From the NCBI GenBank assembly GCA_041946965.1, contig JBHGBM010000012.1:1-64000 (forward strand): a stretch of 64,000 nt of DNA, read 5' to 3'. Position numbers and translations under genes: made by a program. The notes beneath the pieces were generated by a model. That model was not told the DNA's origin. It saw only the letters and a program-made list of their open reading frames with translations, and ran no database searches. This DNA is from JBHGBM01 sp041946965 (lineage in GTDB: Bacteria > Acidobacteriota > Terriglobia > Bryobacterales > Bryobacteraceae). Below are positions 42,401 through 49,265 of this stretch, in pieces. The first letter of the stretch is position 1. Each line of letters opens with the position of its first letter.

Positions 42401-42521
42401 CAATCGCGCCGCCGGCCTGATCCAAAACACTGCCCTTCAGGTCGCCTGCGTGAGCCTGAGTCTGTGCCCACACGACCGGCGCGCCGAGACATGCCAGAAC
42501 GATCAATTCTGCGATTCGCAT
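39420..42521 (-). CDS. TonB-dependent receptor, Oar-like, complete
   Basis: The 1033-residue protein has a Sec signal (ending VVWAQ), a carboxypeptidase-regulatory domain (about 28-110), a plug (about 125-270, SLPINRRNYLDFALLSPGV, EFGGSVGGAINIVTRSG) and a long beta barrel ending in LGLKIGF with the terminal Phe expected for outer-membrane insertion. The ligand is unknown. It resembles the receptor at the left edge in build, but the visible sequence is only moderately similar, so they are not a recent duplication. It is divergent from the ceramidase-like gene. Confidence 0.92.
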   Translation of the reverse strand: MRIAELIVLACLGAPVVWAQTQAHAGDLKGSVLDQAGGAIVGAQITVSDPQRGISRSAVADSEGAYRVPLLEPGAYKVRVEAAGFNTSVTEGVEVRVGETRVLRTVMEVGAISTEITISAEAPVVDTERSQQASSIDLRRMESLPINRRNYLDFALLSPGVVETSDLVDDTDFRVAQTPHSGLSFGGGNGRGNAFTIDGLANYYNSGGVRPSVSQEAVQEFQVNRNSFAAEFGGSVGGAINIVTRSGTNELHGDLFGFLRHREIQARNFFDPGKSAFTRGQYGAAAGGPLKRDRTFLFSAFERLDRHETAFVPILQDRSAFSRLTPSQQQLADVFDRVPQLRDLGTAMRRYLITDNFPDTVRLFNANSGVFPFGEAVNQFSLRFDHHWSARDQMFLRGNLTDSANQNAQFGALIGFNRGRSIAGTDGTLAFGNTRMLGGSWIAETRLMFAYNRLAVTPTDGIGPDITITGFGSFGREIFLPSSGFERHYQVQQHLGYASGRHALKFGVDINPVRDVVRSETFFGGRFLFGEQVPLGALLPMLTGDPNATAAVAGALTAIGQPRLAANLQVPISALQAFNLGLPVLYQQGFGDPNWRVWFKRYAFFAQDSWRAAKRLTLNVGVRYDLESPPQPVKTDGNNIAPRVGFAWTPSENGKTVVRGGYGIYYGQINAQIANLPATLDGIQIAQAAITAQALPGLNNPLTGRPLTSFDVYQTLRAQGVLGRRTITREDIAQVGLRPGPQSFGRVIFGIASDYVDPYSHQASLEVERAIGDMAFSAGYTFNRGARLTRMLDRNLYYAGRTAADQPVFGFRDPMLLQNNVLESTANSFYHALTLQAGRRFRSHFSLNAHYTFSKAIDEVTDFNSDFEPHDQLNARAERALSSFDQRHRFVASGVVEPGWGLTLSPILSANSGRPFNLLAGFDNLGDRHTTTHRPFGAGRNIGRGPGYVSADLRVSRRFGFGVDGKRYVQFTAEGFNLLNRTNFRTVNNTVGEVRLSDLPQPIAGRRGAPTTPFAFTSAFDPRQFQLGLKIGF

Positions 42522-42545
42522 CCCGCAACCCCCAATGTCCGGTAA

Positions 42546-42553
42546 AGTATACT
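42546..42553. promoter_or_regulatory. Palindromic -10 shared by divergent genes
   Basis: AGTATACT gives TATACT on both strands, once towards the receptor (start 42521) and once towards the ceramidase-like gene (start 42575). No -35 hexamer fits well on either side. Confidence 0.4.
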
Positions 42554-42574
42554 AAATCAAGCCGGGTGACTGCT

Positions 42575-43921
42575 ATGCGAATGATGCCGTTTTTAGCAAT
42601 GGTATCCAGCTTAACCGCGATGGCGGCGGAATACAAGGCGGGTGTAGCTGCTAAAGTGATCACACCCCCCGAGCCGATCTACATGTCAGGGTACGCTTCC
42701 CGGACGCACCCCTCCGAGGGGGTGGTGATGGACCTGAAGGCGAAAGCCCTGGCACTGGAGGATGCCAAGGGCGTGCGAGCCGTGGTTGTCACAGCCGACG
42801 TCATCGGTTACCCGCGCTCGTTCACCGACCCGCTGGCGGCGCGCATCCTGAAAGCGTACGGAATCTCGCGTTCGAACCTGGTATTTAACGCTTCCCACAC
42901 GCACACGGGACCGCTGATCGGGGAAAACCTTGAGATCATGTTCGAGCTTTCGCCCCAGGAACAGGGGGTGGTTAACCGCTACGCCCGCAAGCTGGCCGAT
43001 GACATCTTCACCGTGGTGGGCGCCGCCCTGGCAGACCTCCAGCCCGCCAGTTTGTCCCTGGGGCATGGGCGGGCCACGTTCGGCGTCAACCGCCGCAGGC
43101 CGACGCCGAAGGGCTACCAGATTAACGTGAATCCAGAGGGGCCTACGGACCCCGATGTGCCGGTGTTGAAAATCACAACACCCGACGGAAAGCTGCGCGC
43201 CGTCCTGTTCGGCTATGCCTGCCACAACACCACCATGACGGGTGAGCATTGCCGGCTCAGCGGCGACTACGCCGGCTTCGCCCAGGCCGAAATCGAACGG
43301 GCCAACCCCGGAGCCACGGCTATGTTCCTGGAGCTCTGCGGCGCGGACCAGAACCCCAATCCGCGCAGCACCGTGGAGCTTGCCACGCAGCACGGGACCA
43401 CGCTGGGAGCCGAGGTGAACCGGGTGCTGGGCGGTGCATTCGCTCCGGTGCGCGGCCGGATCAAGGGCGCCTACCAGGTGGTGGACCTGGCGTTTGCGTA
43501 CCACACCCGCGCCAAGTTCGAAGAACTGCTTAAAGACGCCAACAAGTGGAAGGTCCGTAACGCCAGGAGACAGCTCGCCTTCTACGACCAGCGCCGGCCG
43601 CTGCGCAGCTATCCCTACCCGGTGCAGGCCATCGCCATCGGCAAGGATTTCACGCTGCTGGCGCTGGGCGGCGAGGTGGTGGTGGACTACAGCCTGCGCG
43701 CCAAGAAAACCTTCGGCGACAAGAACCTGGTGGTGGCCGGCTATTCCAACGACGTGATGGCCTACATCCCGTCGGCGCGCGTGCTCAAGGAAGGCGGCTA
43801 CGAGGCCAACGACAGCATGACCTACTACGGGATGCCCGGTCCCTGGCAGGACGACGTGGAAGACCGTGTCTTCGGCGCCATCGAGAAAGTCATGAAGCGG
43901 GTCGGCCGGAGCAGGATCTGA
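42575..43921 (+). CDS. Neutral/alkaline ceramidase-like secreted protein
   Basis: The 448-residue protein has a Sec signal (MRMMPFLAMVSSLTAMA) and the N-terminal catalytic domain of neutral ceramidases: GVAAKVITPPEPIYMSGYA, NASHTHTGP with zinc-binding His residues, GYACHNTTMTG and ELCGADQNPNP. Full ceramidases are longer and carry a C-terminal Ig-like domain, which is absent here. Many short relatives are of unknown substrate. I chose ATG 42575. The signal peptide starts there, although the frame stays open upstream through the receptor gene. The next gene begins 1 base later. Confidence 0.8.
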   Translation: MRMMPFLAMVSSLTAMAAEYKAGVAAKVITPPEPIYMSGYASRTHPSEGVVMDLKAKALALEDAKGVRAVVVTADVIGYPRSFTDPLAARILKAYGISRSNLVFNASHTHTGPLIGENLEIMFELSPQEQGVVNRYARKLADDIFTVVGAALADLQPASLSLGHGRATFGVNRRRPTPKGYQINVNPEGPTDPDVPVLKITTPDGKLRAVLFGYACHNTTMTGEHCRLSGDYAGFAQAEIERANPGATAMFLELCGADQNPNPRSTVELATQHGTTLGAEVNRVLGGAFAPVRGRIKGAYQVVDLAFAYHTRAKFEELLKDANKWKVRNARRQLAFYDQRRPLRSYPYPVQAIAIGKDFTLLALGGEVVVDYSLRAKKTFGDKNLVVAGYSNDVMAYIPSARVLKEGGYEANDSMTYYGMPGPWQDDVEDRVFGAIEKVMKRVGRSRI

Positions 43922-43922
43922 T

Positions 43923-44720
43923 ATGTGGAACAAGTTCCGCACCGCGACGCTGGGGAAGCTGCCCACGCCCGTGTGCCGTTTGGGGCTTTCGGCATCCTAC
44001 TGGCCGGGCAAACAAGCGGTGTTCCGCGCCATCGACCAGGGCGTGAATTACTTTTTCATGTACGGCTTTGACGGCCAGATGACGCGCGCGCTGCGGGAAG
44101 TGCTGCCCGGCCGCCGCGAGCAGTTCGTGGTGGCCTCCGGCGCTTACAACCTGATCTGGATGCAGCAGGACTTGCGCCGGGCGCTGGAGAAGCGCCTGCG
44201 GCAGCTTCGCACCGACTACCTGGACGTGTTTCTCTTCCTCGGCGTGATGAAGCCGGAGCACATCACCCCGAAAGTGCGCGACCAGATGGAGGAACTACGC
44301 CACGATCCGCGCGTGCGGGCGGTCGGGATGTCCTGCCACGACCGCGTGTTCGCGGGCAACATGGCCGCGCAGGGCGCGCTGGACGTGCTCATGATCCGCT
44401 ACAACGCCGCCCACCGCGGCGCGGAGCGGGAGATCTTCCCACAACTGGCGGCGCATCGGCCCGGCGTGGTCAGCTACACCGCCACGCGCTGGCGCAAGCT
44501 GCTGATGCGGCCCCGCGGATGGAAGGGCGCCCTGCCCACGGCGCCGCAGGCCTACCGCTTCGTCCTGAGCAACCCGCACGTGGACGTGTGCATGACCGCG
44601 CCCTCGAACCTGAAGCAGCTCGAACAGAACCTGGCGGCGCTCAGCGCGGGCCCGCTCCCGGAAGACGAGATGCGCTTCATGCGGGAGTTCGGCGACACCG
44701 TGCACGGCTACTTCATGTAG
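43923..44720 (+). CDS. Aldo/keto reductase-fold protein lacking the catalytic tetrad
   Basis: The 265-residue protein follows the aldo/keto reductase pattern (VCRLGLSASYWPG, RRALEKRLRQLRTDYLDVFL, VRAVGMSCHDR, FVLSNPHVDVCMTAPSN). The catalytic Asp-Tyr-Lys-His set is broken: VNYFFMYG stands where FDTAxxYG is expected, VVASGAYN lacks the Lys, and VFLFLGV lacks the His. It is therefore probably not a working reductase. It starts 1 base after the ceramidase-like gene and is surely co-transcribed. Confidence 0.75.
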   Translation: MWNKFRTATLGKLPTPVCRLGLSASYWPGKQAVFRAIDQGVNYFFMYGFDGQMTRALREVLPGRREQFVVASGAYNLIWMQQDLRRALEKRLRQLRTDYLDVFLFLGVMKPEHITPKVRDQMEELRHDPRVRAVGMSCHDRVFAGNMAAQGALDVLMIRYNAAHRGAEREIFPQLAAHRPGVVSYTATRWRKLLMRPRGWKGALPTAPQAYRFVLSNPHVDVCMTAPSNLKQLEQNLAALSAGPLPEDEMRFMREFGDTVHGYFM

Positions 44721-44785
44721 CCCGCCGCTCGGCCCGCTGCGGCCATTGCCCGTGGCGCGAGCCTGCCGCGTGCGGAGACTTCCTC

Positions 44786-44799
44786 GCGCACCTGCGCGG
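44786..44799. repeat. Small hairpin between convergent genes
   Basis: CGCGCA and TGCGCG around CC form a 6-bp stem in the 87-base gap between the aldo/keto-like gene and the DMT permease. It may aid termination; there is no T run. Confidence 0.2.
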
Positions 44800-44807
44800 G
44801 TGGTTGC

Positions 44808-45854
44808 TCACGGGCGTGCGAACAGAGGCGCCACCGAAACCAGCCCGAGGCCGCAGGCGAACAGCACCAGCATGATGGCGACGAGCGATTTCACCCGGGT
44901 GTCGGCGCCGGCGAATTCCTTCCAGACCAGCAATCCCCAGAGCGCGCTGACCATGGTGGCGCCCTGCCCGATGGCATAACTCACCGCCGGGCCCACATGG
45001 ACCTCCTCCGGCGCGCTGGCGGCCACGAAGCTGGAAATGGTGCCGGTGTACCAGATGATGCCGCCCAGAATCCCCATGACGTGCTGCTGGAAGCGGCCGC
45101 GGAAGTAATCCAGAATCTCGATGGGCGGGCCTTCCACGGGCAGGTTCATGAAGAACAGGTTGAACACGAACGTAGAGGCGAACACGCCCAGCGCGAACAC
45201 CGCCCCGATAGCGTACGGCCCCAGGCCGATCTCGCCCTCCTGGCCCTTCATCACCAGCGGGTAGAAGCAGCCCATCAAGACGCCGCTCACCAGGCTCAGG
45301 ACGATGCCTTTGGCGCTCACCCGGCGCATGGTGCTCCCGGCCTTGCCCGACTTGGCGAGCTGCTCGTGCCGGATGATCCCCAGGGCCCGGTAAGCCAGCG
45401 CATCCACCACGATGGCGGCCACAATCACGCCGCAGCCGGCGAACAGGAGGATGGGGTTGCCCTGCGGCCGGATGAGGTAGTTCCAGACCACCCCGATGAT
45501 GAGCGCCATCCCGATTCCCACCGGGAAGGCCACCGCCATGCCGGCCACGGAGATGGCCGCCACCAGCAGCATGTTGGCGAGGTTGAACACCACGCCGCCG
45601 GCGAAGCCCAGGGCCCATTGGCGCTTGCCGGCGTGCATCAGGTCATCCATGAAGGAGAACCCGTCGAAGCCCAGCGACCCGAAAGTGAGCGCGTAAATCA
45701 GCGCGGCGGCCAGCACGCCGATGGCGTAGTCGAAATAGAACAGCTCAAAGCGCCACCGGCCGGTGATCTTGAAGGTATTGGCCCATGACCCCCAGCACAG
45801 CATTCCGAGAATCATCAGCAGCAGCGCGGCGAGGTAAGTCTGCGGAAGCGTCAT
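44808..45854 (-). CDS. DMT/GRP-type multi-helix permease
   Basis: The 348-residue protein has about ten membrane helices. Its start MLCWGSWANTFKI with WRFELFYFDYAIG resembles the ureide-permease/glucose-uptake branch of the drug/metabolite transporter superfamily, often labelled multidrug DMT permease. The substrate cannot be deduced. It lies alone between convergent and tandem neighbours. Confidence 0.75.
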   Translation of the reverse strand: MTLPQTYLAALLLMILGMLCWGSWANTFKITGRWRFELFYFDYAIGVLAAALIYALTFGSLGFDGFSFMDDLMHAGKRQWALGFAGGVVFNLANMLLVAAISVAGMAVAFPVGIGMALIIGVVWNYLIRPQGNPILLFAGCGVIVAAIVVDALAYRALGIIRHEQLAKSGKAGSTMRRVSAKGIVLSLVSGVLMGCFYPLVMKGQEGEIGLGPYAIGAVFALGVFASTFVFNLFFMNLPVEGPPIEILDYFRGRFQQHVMGILGGIIWYTGTISSFVAASAPEEVHVGPAVSYAIGQGATMVSALWGLLVWKEFAGADTRVKSLVAIMLVLFACGLGLVSVAPLFARP

Positions 45855-45901
45855 AGCGGCTATTCCGTGTGAAACTGTACCACACCGCGGCGGTGTCCGC
45901 G

Positions 45902-46777
45902 CTACTTCCCTTTGACCAGTTCAAGGAACGCCACCGCGGCGTGGCTCAGGGCGCGGCGGGTGGGGTACACCAGCCGGATCTTGCGCTCCACCTGCAACTC
46001 GCGGATGCGCACCTCGCACAGCGCCTTCTGCTGGATCTCCATCTCCACGCACATGCGCGGGAGAAACGCCACGCCCTGGTTGTTCTGCACCAGCTTGCGG
46101 ATGGTCTCGATGGTGGGCATCTCGACCTCCATGTTCAGGGGCACCTTGTGGGCCTGAAACTCGCGCAAGACCACCTCGCGGTAGGGAGAGATCACGTTGT
46201 GCGCGATGAACACTTCGGAACCCAGCTCTACGATGGGCACCGTCCTGCGATGCGCGAAGCGGTGGCGGGGTGAAACCACGAAGGTGAGCGAGTCGGTGTA
46301 GATCACGCGGCTGTGCAGCCGCTCGTCGCCCGGGTCGTAGCTGATGACGCCCATCTCCAGGTTGCCGTCGATGATCTCGTTGGGAATCTTGCTGGAAAGG
46401 CTGCGCCGGATCTGCACCTTGATCTTGGGGTACAACCTGCGGTAGCGCTCGATGTGCTGCAACAGGTAAAGCGCGGTGGATTCGTTGGCGCCCACCACCA
46501 GCCGGCCGGCGGAGTGGTCGCGCAGCTCGGCCAGCGCGTTCTCCATCTCCAGGCGCAGGTTTTCGAAGCGGCGGGCATAGTCGAGCACGGCGCGCCCGGC
46601 GTCGGTCAGCATCAGCTCCTTGCCCGAACGGTCGATCAGCTTTTCGCCCAGCTCGGCCTCCAGCCGCTGCAAGGCGAGGGAAACCGCGGGCTGCGTGCGC
46701 AACAGCCGCTCGGCGGCGCGCGAGAAGCTGCGTTCGGTCGCGATGGCCAGGAAGACCTGGAGGGAGTACAGCTCCAT
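45902..46777 (-). CDS. LysR-family regulator divergent from leuABCD
   Basis: The 291-residue protein has a winged helix at residues 1-60 (LQVFLAIATERSFSRAAERL, TQPAVSLALQRLEAELGEKL) and a LysR substrate-binding domain with FVVSPRHRFAHRRTVPI and NNQGVAFLPRMCVEMEI. The position divergent from the leucine operon, with inverted and direct repeats between them, makes it the likely regulator of leuA. The inducer is probably a pathway intermediate; that is inference from other LysR systems. Confidence 0.88.
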   Translation of the reverse strand: MELYSLQVFLAIATERSFSRAAERLLRTQPAVSLALQRLEAELGEKLIDRSGKELMLTDAGRAVLDYARRFENLRLEMENALAELRDHSAGRLVVGANESTALYLLQHIERYRRLYPKIKVQIRRSLSSKIPNEIIDGNLEMGVISYDPGDERLHSRVIYTDSLTFVVSPRHRFAHRRTVPIVELGSEVFIAHNVISPYREVVLREFQAHKVPLNMEVEMPTIETIRKLVQNNQGVAFLPRMCVEMEIQQKALCEVRIRELQVERKIRLVYPTRRALSHAAVAFLELVKGK

Positions 46778-46791
46778 AACGCTATCTTATC

Positions 46792-46809
46792 TATGGATCC
46801 GAATCCATA
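46792..46809. promoter_or_regulatory. Inverted repeat TATGGAT-N4-ATCCATA, probable LysR site
   Basis: A perfect 7-bp inverted repeat with 4-base spacer, 15 bases upstream of the LysR start. It includes a T-N11-A pattern as in LysR boxes. It may serve autoregulation and leuA activation. Confidence 0.5.
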
Positions 46810-46881
46810 AATTTACCAAATTCAGGAGCAGCATTACAAGACCTTATACGTACTACTAAAAATATAAATTTGCCAAATCAA
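46807..46881. repeat. Direct repeat pair in the lysR-leuA spacer
   Basis: ATAAATTTACCAAATTCA (46807-46824) and ATAAATTTGCCAAATCAA (46864-46881) match at 15 of 18 bases and begin 57 bases apart. The second contains TATAAA as a possible leuA -10. The AT-rich spacer contrasts with the GC-rich surroundings, as expected of a regulatory region. Confidence 0.55.
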
Positions 46882-46914
46882 ACAGGGAGCCGCCATAATG
46901 GTCACACCGGAGCA

Positions 46915-48084
46915 ATGAGCGAGCGCGTATACATCTTCGACACGACGCTGCGCGACGGCGAGCAGTCGCCGGGATGCAGCATGAACACGGCGGAAAAGCT
47001 GAAGATGGCCCGGCGGCTTGTGGAGCTTGGAGTGGACGTGCTGGAAGCCGGCTTTCCCATCGCTTCCGCAGGCGATTTCGAGGCCGTGGACGCCGTCAGC
47101 CGCGAGTTTCCGTGGGCGAGCGTGGCCGCCCTGGCGCGTGCCTGTCCCCTGGACGTGGAGCGCGCCGCGCAGGCGCTGACGCATGCCAGGCGCCCGCGCA
47201 TCCACACCTTCATCGCCACCAGCGATATCCACCTGAAGTACAAGCTGAAGAAGTCCCGCCAGGAAGTGCTGGAGGCCGCCGTGGCGGCGGTGGAACTGGC
47301 GCGCCGCTACGCCGATGACGTGGAATTCTCGGCCGAGGACGGCGCCCGTACCGAGCCCGATTACCTGGAAGAGGTTTCCAAGGCGGTGGTTGCGGCGGGA
47401 GCGCGCACGGTGAACATCCCGGACACGGTGGGCTACTCGGTGCCCGACGAATTCGCCGCCCTGATCGGACGGGTGGCGCGCGCGCTGGGCGATTCCGCCG
47501 TGGTGAGCGTGCATTGCCACGACGACCTGGGGCTGGCGGTGGCCAACTCCATCGCCGCGGTCCGCGCCGGCGCCAGGCAGATCGAGTGCACCATCAACGG
47601 CATCGGAGAGCGCGCCGGAAACTGCTCGCTCGAAGAGGTCGTCATGATCCTCAAGACGCGGCAGGACGTGCTCCCTTACGAAACCGGCATCCACTGCGAG
47701 CACCTCTACCCGGCAAGCCAGTTGCTGGCGTCCCTGATCACCTTCGGCGTGCAGCCCAACAAGGCGATCGTGGGCCGCAACGCTTTCGCCCACGAGGCGG
47801 GCATCCACCAGGACGGGATGCTGAAGGACCGTACCACCTACGAGATCATCGACCCTAAGACGGTCGGCGTACCGGAAAGCAAGCTGGTGCTGGGAAAGCA
47901 CAGCGGACGCCACGCGTTGAAAAAGCGCTGCGAAGACCTGGGCTTCCAGCTCGATAAGGCCGAACTGGACGACCTGTACCGGCGCTTCACCGATTTCGCC
48001 GACCGCAAGAAAGGCGTGCTGGACGAGGAGATCGCGGCTCTCATCCGCGACGGCAACATGGCCCGGCACGCAACCGCGAAGTGA
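46915..48084 (+). CDS. leuA: 2-isopropylmalate synthase, short form
   Basis: The 389-residue protein has the DRE-TIM barrel of LeuA (FDTTLRDGEQSPGCSM, HCHDDLGLAVANS metal site, GIGERAGNCSLEE) and the adjoining helical subdomains (NAFAHEAGIHQDGM). It stops where the C-terminal leucine-binding regulatory domain (about 120 residues) would start, so feedback inhibition is likely reduced or absent. Homocitrate or citramalate synthase activity cannot be ruled out, but the leuBCD context favours leucine. ATG 46915 was chosen, with GGAG 3 bases before it. Confidence 0.9.
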   Translation: MSERVYIFDTTLRDGEQSPGCSMNTAEKLKMARRLVELGVDVLEAGFPIASAGDFEAVDAVSREFPWASVAALARACPLDVERAAQALTHARRPRIHTFIATSDIHLKYKLKKSRQEVLEAAVAAVELARRYADDVEFSAEDGARTEPDYLEEVSKAVVAAGARTVNIPDTVGYSVPDEFAALIGRVARALGDSAVVSVHCHDDLGLAVANSIAAVRAGARQIECTINGIGERAGNCSLEEVVMILKTRQDVLPYETGIHCEHLYPASQLLASLITFGVQPNKAIVGRNAFAHEAGIHQDGMLKDRTTYEIIDPKTVGVPESKLVLGKHSGRHALKKRCEDLGFQLDKAELDDLYRRFTDFADRKKGVLDEEIAALIRDGNMARHATAK

Positions 48085-48086
48085 AC

Positions 48087-49172
48087 ATGGACCTGAACGT
48101 ACTGGTTCTGCCCGGCGACGGCATCGGCACGGAGGTGACCCGCGAAGCCGTCCGCGTGCTGCGCCACGTGGCCGGAAAGTGGAACCACAAACTCAATTTG
48201 AGCGAGGGGCTGCTGGGCGGCATCGCCATCCATAAGACCGGCGATCCGTTTCCGGAAGAGACCCGGCGGCTGGCTCTCGCCGCCGACGCCACCCTGATGG
48301 GGGCGGTCGGCCTGCCGGAATTCGATAACGCCCCGCCCGAGAAGCGTCCCGAAAAGGGGCTGCTCGGCATACGCCAGGCGCTGGGAGTTTACGCCAATCT
48401 GCGCCCGGTGAAGGCTTACGCGCCGCTGCTCGATTCCTCTCCGCTGAAGAACCATCTGGTGGAGGGCACGGACATGATCATCGTCCGCGAGCTCACCGGC
48501 GGCATTTATTACGGCACGCCTCGCGGGATCACCGGAGAGGGGAGCCAGGCGCGTGCGGTCAATACCATGACCTACACGAGCCCCGAGATCGAGCGCGTCA
48601 CCCGCATGGCCTTCCACCTGGCCCGCGGCAGGCGCAGGAAGGTAACGTCCGTGGACAAGTCCAACGTGCTGGAGAATTCGCAGCTCTGGCGCCGCGTGGT
48701 GGTGGAGACCGCCGCGGAGTTCCCGGACGTGGCCCTGGATCACATCCTGGTGGACAACTGCGCCATGCAGTTGATCCTGAATCCCCGCCGCTTCGACGTG
48801 GTGCTCACCGAGAACATGTTCGGCGACATCCTCAGCGACGAAGGCGCGGTGCTGGCGGGATCGATCGGGATGCTGCCTTCGGCCTCCATTGGGGACCGGA
48901 AGCCTTCGGGAGCGTGGACCGGGCTTTACGAGCCGGTACACGGCTCGGCGCCGGACATCGCCGGGCAGAACCGGGCCAACCCGCTCGGCGCCATCGGCTC
49001 GGTGGCGGCGATGCTCGAATACAGTTTCGGTTTGAAGGAAGAGGCCGCGGCGGTGAACACGGCGGTAGAAGCCGTTCTCCGGACCGGGAGAGTCACCGCC
49101 GACCTCAAGCCCTCCGGCGCCCCCGCTACCACCGAACAGGTTGGCGAAGCGGTGTGCGCCGCGATCGGATGA
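48087..49172 (+). CDS. leuB: 3-isopropylmalate dehydrogenase
   Basis: The product, about 361 residues, shows LPGDGIGTEVTREA, RELTGGIYYG, SVDKSNVLE and the metal-binding ENMFGDILSDE of LeuB, which oxidises and decarboxylates 3-isopropylmalate with NAD. I chose the ATG at 48087, two bases after the leuA stop; a GTG at 48081 is also in frame. A strong hairpin starts within its last two codons. Confidence 0.95.
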   Translation: MDLNVLVLPGDGIGTEVTREAVRVLRHVAGKWNHKLNLSEGLLGGIAIHKTGDPFPEETRRLALAADATLMGAVGLPEFDNAPPEKRPEKGLLGIRQALGVYANLRPVKAYAPLLDSSPLKNHLVEGTDMIIVRELTGGIYYGTPRGITGEGSQARAVNTMTYTSPEIERVTRMAFHLARGRRRKVTSVDKSNVLENSQLWRRVVVETAAEFPDVALDHILVDNCAMQLILNPRRFDVVLTENMFGDILSDEGAVLAGSIGMLPSASIGDRKPSGAWTGLYEPVHGSAPDIAGQNRANPLGAIGSVAAMLEYSFGLKEEAAAVNTAVEAVLRTGRVTADLKPSGAPATTEQVGEAVCAAIG

Positions 49173-49200
49173 GCCCGGGAGCTTACCAGCTTCCGGGCTC
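49171..49200 (+). repeat. 13-bp hairpin between leuB and leuC
   Basis: GAGCCCGGGAGCT, loop TACC and AGCTTCCGGGCTC pair with one G-U. The stem begins at the leuB stop codon. No T run follows, so it could be an RNA-stabilising or processing element, or a weak attenuator, rather than a terminator. Confidence 0.55.
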
Positions 49201-49265
49201 ATCCGGCCCCTTGGGTTAAACTGGTATTCCGAGCCGCGACCGCCAGGGAGCGGTGGAGTTTCCTC

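Noticed and set aside
39723..42545. 940-codon open frame on the plus strand opposite the Oar-like receptor
   Set aside because: Composition is the mirror of a GC-rich coding strand (long runs of Arg, Gly, Ala, His, Val), no family is recognisable, and the opposite frame is a complete receptor.
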